NCBI GenBank assembly: GCA_030835305.1
Contig: JAURPJ010000043.1
Span: 1-52,393, forward strand
Length of the DNA: 52,393 bases
Direction of reading: 5' to 3'
Source: Verrucomicrobiota bacterium
GTDB taxonomy: Bacteria; Verrucomicrobiota; Verrucomicrobiia; Verrucomicrobiales; Akkermansiaceae
The notes below the pieces were generated by a model that ran no database searches, had not been told where the DNA came from, and saw only the letters and a program-made list of their open reading frames with translations. Position 1 is the first letter of the stretch, and every line of letters starts with the position of its first letter. Below, piece after piece: positions 51,158 through 52,393 of this stretch. The position numbers were made by a program, and so were the translations under genes.

Positions 51158-52393
51158 CTACTTTTCAGCATCGAGCTTTTCAGCTGCCGCCCGGAAAATC
51201 CCGTTTTCCGACTTCAAGGCCTTCTCGACATCTCTACGGGCCCTCTCCCCTTCAAGGGACACCAGACGACGCAGGCAAGCGGCTTGATAGAATGGCTGAT
51301 CAGCACTCTCTTTGATCAAAGACCGGCAGGCTGTTGCTTCCAGCTCTTCGCTTTCGAACAAGGCAAGGTCGCGGGCCAATTGCTCATCGACGAGGGTGTG
51401 CAGACTGACCAGCGCAGCAGCATTCTCATCCTTCTCGATCGTTGCGATTACCTCTTCCAGCGATTTCCGGTTTTCACTTCCTTCCTTAAAATTCTTACGT
51501 AAGGCCCGTAACCGGGGCAGGTAGGGTTTCGCACTTCCCCCATAACCCTTCAATGTTTCCCAACGATGGGGAAGACGCATCCCGGAACCCCAATCCTTGA
51601 GGTCCAGGGAATCAATTGCCAAGGGAATTCCTTGCGCGATGCGGTATTTCAAAAAGAGACTAAGGGCCTGCTGACGAGCGTCGTCGCTGAACATGCGATA
51701 GTGCGGTGCGGGCTTAGTGATGGCATCATAAACCTCCTGGGCCATCGCAGCGAGATCCTCGCGCGTGAAGTGGGTAAACGCATAAGCCGCTCCCCCACGG
51801 GTTCGTCCACTGGGATCCTTGAGCAACTTCGCCAACGCCGGGTGCAGCAACTTACGATCGACCCCTTCCAAAGGATTCCCTTCTTCAGCCAGACCTGGAA
51901 GAAGGCCGTCGAAGTAAAGCGGCGCAATACGGCCGGCATTGTATCCCAAACCAAAGGCCATTGCCTGATGGATGGGACGCATCTCACCACCTTCGTTCCG
52001 ATCCAAAATCGCCCGAAGAATTTCTGGCATGACCCTGGCCGCCGGCTTGCTGATCCGGGCGAGAGCATAGCTTGCCGGAATGGAAACAATCGGCTCGTCC
52101 GTGAGTGCTTTCGCAAGAAGCTCCACGGCCGCACCAGCCTTCTCTCCCTGGTATCCCAACGCGGCACAAGCTCCGGCGCGCGCTTCTGCTTTTTCACTCC
52201 TCAGCAATTCGATCAGACGAGGACTAAAGTTCCCTTCTTTGGTGGCGAGATGCTTGGCAACCCACTCACGCCCAATCGGTGACCAGCAGTCTAGTTTCAA
52301 AATGAGCTCATCCGCACTTACCGAAGCGGGATCAACCAAACGCCATTGGCCCGCCGCGATGGTTTCCGAAACCTCCTTTTCATTGAGCAAGGA
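51158..52393 (-). CDS. HEAT-repeat-like protein, 5' end outside window
   Basis: 411 residues are visible and the frame is open to the right edge; a TTG at 52390 is probably not the true start. The visible part is almost wholly helical with HEAT-like pairs: PRLIELLRSEKAEARAGACAALGY, AVELLAKALTDEPIVSIPAS, KPAARVMPEILRAIL, HPALAKLLKDPSGRTRGGAAYAF, and a final KALKSENGIFRAAAEKLDAEK. No catalytic motif is seen. In PVC bacteria such tails occur at the end of large exported proteins, including toroid/PDZ proteins like the one at 3824-5260 and heme-propeller enzymes; the missing N-terminus would decide this. It is convergent with the DUF1501 gene. Confidence 0.75.
   Translation of the reverse strand, partial: SLLNEKEVSETIAAGQWRLVDPASVSADELILKLDCWSPIGREWVAKHLATKEGNFSPRLIELLRSEKAEARAGACAALGYQGEKAGAAVELLAKALTDEPIVSIPASYALARISKPAARVMPEILRAILDRNEGGEMRPIHQAMAFGLGYNAGRIAPLYFDGLLPGLAEEGNPLEGVDRKLLHPALAKLLKDPSGRTRGGAAYAFTHFTREDLAAMAQEVYDAITKPAPHYRMFSDDARQQALSLFLKYRIAQGIPLAIDSLDLKDWGSGMRLPHRWETLKGYGGSAKPYLPRLRALRKNFKEGSENRKSLEEVIATIEKDENAAALVSLHTLVDEQLARDLALFESEELEATACRSLIKESADQPFYQAACLRRLVSLEGERARRDVEKALKSENGIFRAAAEKLDAEK

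Noticed and set aside
1-52393. CRISPR array, insertion sequences, prophage or RNA genes
   Set aside because: No regularly spaced repeats, transposase-like proteins, phage genes or tRNA/rRNA cloverleaf or core sequences were seen on either strand.

Overview
The window looks like a chromosome segment from the Verrucomicrobiota (PVC superphylum), probably a free-living polysaccharide degrader. The evidence is the dense set of protein families typical of Verrucomicrobia and Planctomycetes (DUF1549/DUF1553 'planctomycete cytochromes', DUF1501, DUF1552, DUF1592-type cytochromes, heme-linked beta-propeller dehydrogenases). Almost every product has an export signal (Sec, lipobox or twin-arginine). 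Gene starts often lack a clear Shine-Dalgarno sequence. Assignment below phylum is not possible from this sequence. I saw no rRNA, tRNA, CRISPR array, transposase or phage gene.

Layout. 1-600: an EF-hand protein with a (Gly-Lys)9 tract, cut by the left edge. 731-1543: a decayed CHAT-domain gene in several frames. 1568-3724: an OmpR-type response regulator and its sensor kinase. 3824-5260: a secreted PDZ/alpha-toroid protein. 5532-9703: first DUF1549/DUF1553 cytochrome plus DUF1501 pair. 9706-10326: a Tll0287-like heme lipoprotein with an in-frame stop. 10403-16667: a minus-strand carbohydrate cluster with three SASA esterase genes, one fused to a heme dehydrogenase, and a Gfo/Idh/MocA protein. 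16767-17630: an exported metallophosphoesterase. 17638-23983: a XylR-like regulator facing an operon of DJ-1/PfpI, TIM-barrel isomerase, pentaheme cytochrome and beta-propeller. 24050-37700: a five-gene minus-strand locus (CotH/lamin-tail protein, LamG protein, heme-propeller enzyme, LamG-bearing DUF1549/DUF1553 cytochrome, DUF1501). 37995-41755 and 43475-47024: two DUF1592 + DUF1552 pairs flanking a C-type-lectin protein. 47155-51138: a third DUF1549/DUF1553 + DUF1501 pair. 51158-52393: a HEAT-like protein cut by the right edge.

How the genes may work together (inference). Five two-gene modules each pair a large exported c-type cytochrome with a Tat-exported partner of the DUF1501 or DUF1552 family. 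The pairs are translationally tight (ATGA, TAATG, 8-bp overlap, or zero gap) except the first. In the three DUF1549/DUF1553 proteins the slot between the two conserved domains holds a different beta-sandwich module: golvesin/xanthan-lyase type, LamG/concanavalin type, or F5/8 discoidin type. This looks like one redox chassis with exchangeable binding domains, possibly each matched to a different glycan or surface. Together with the esterases, propeller dehydrogenases and sugar oxidoreductase/isomerase, the region is best read as an extracytoplasmic oxidative carbohydrate-processing island. The function of these cytochromes is not established here.
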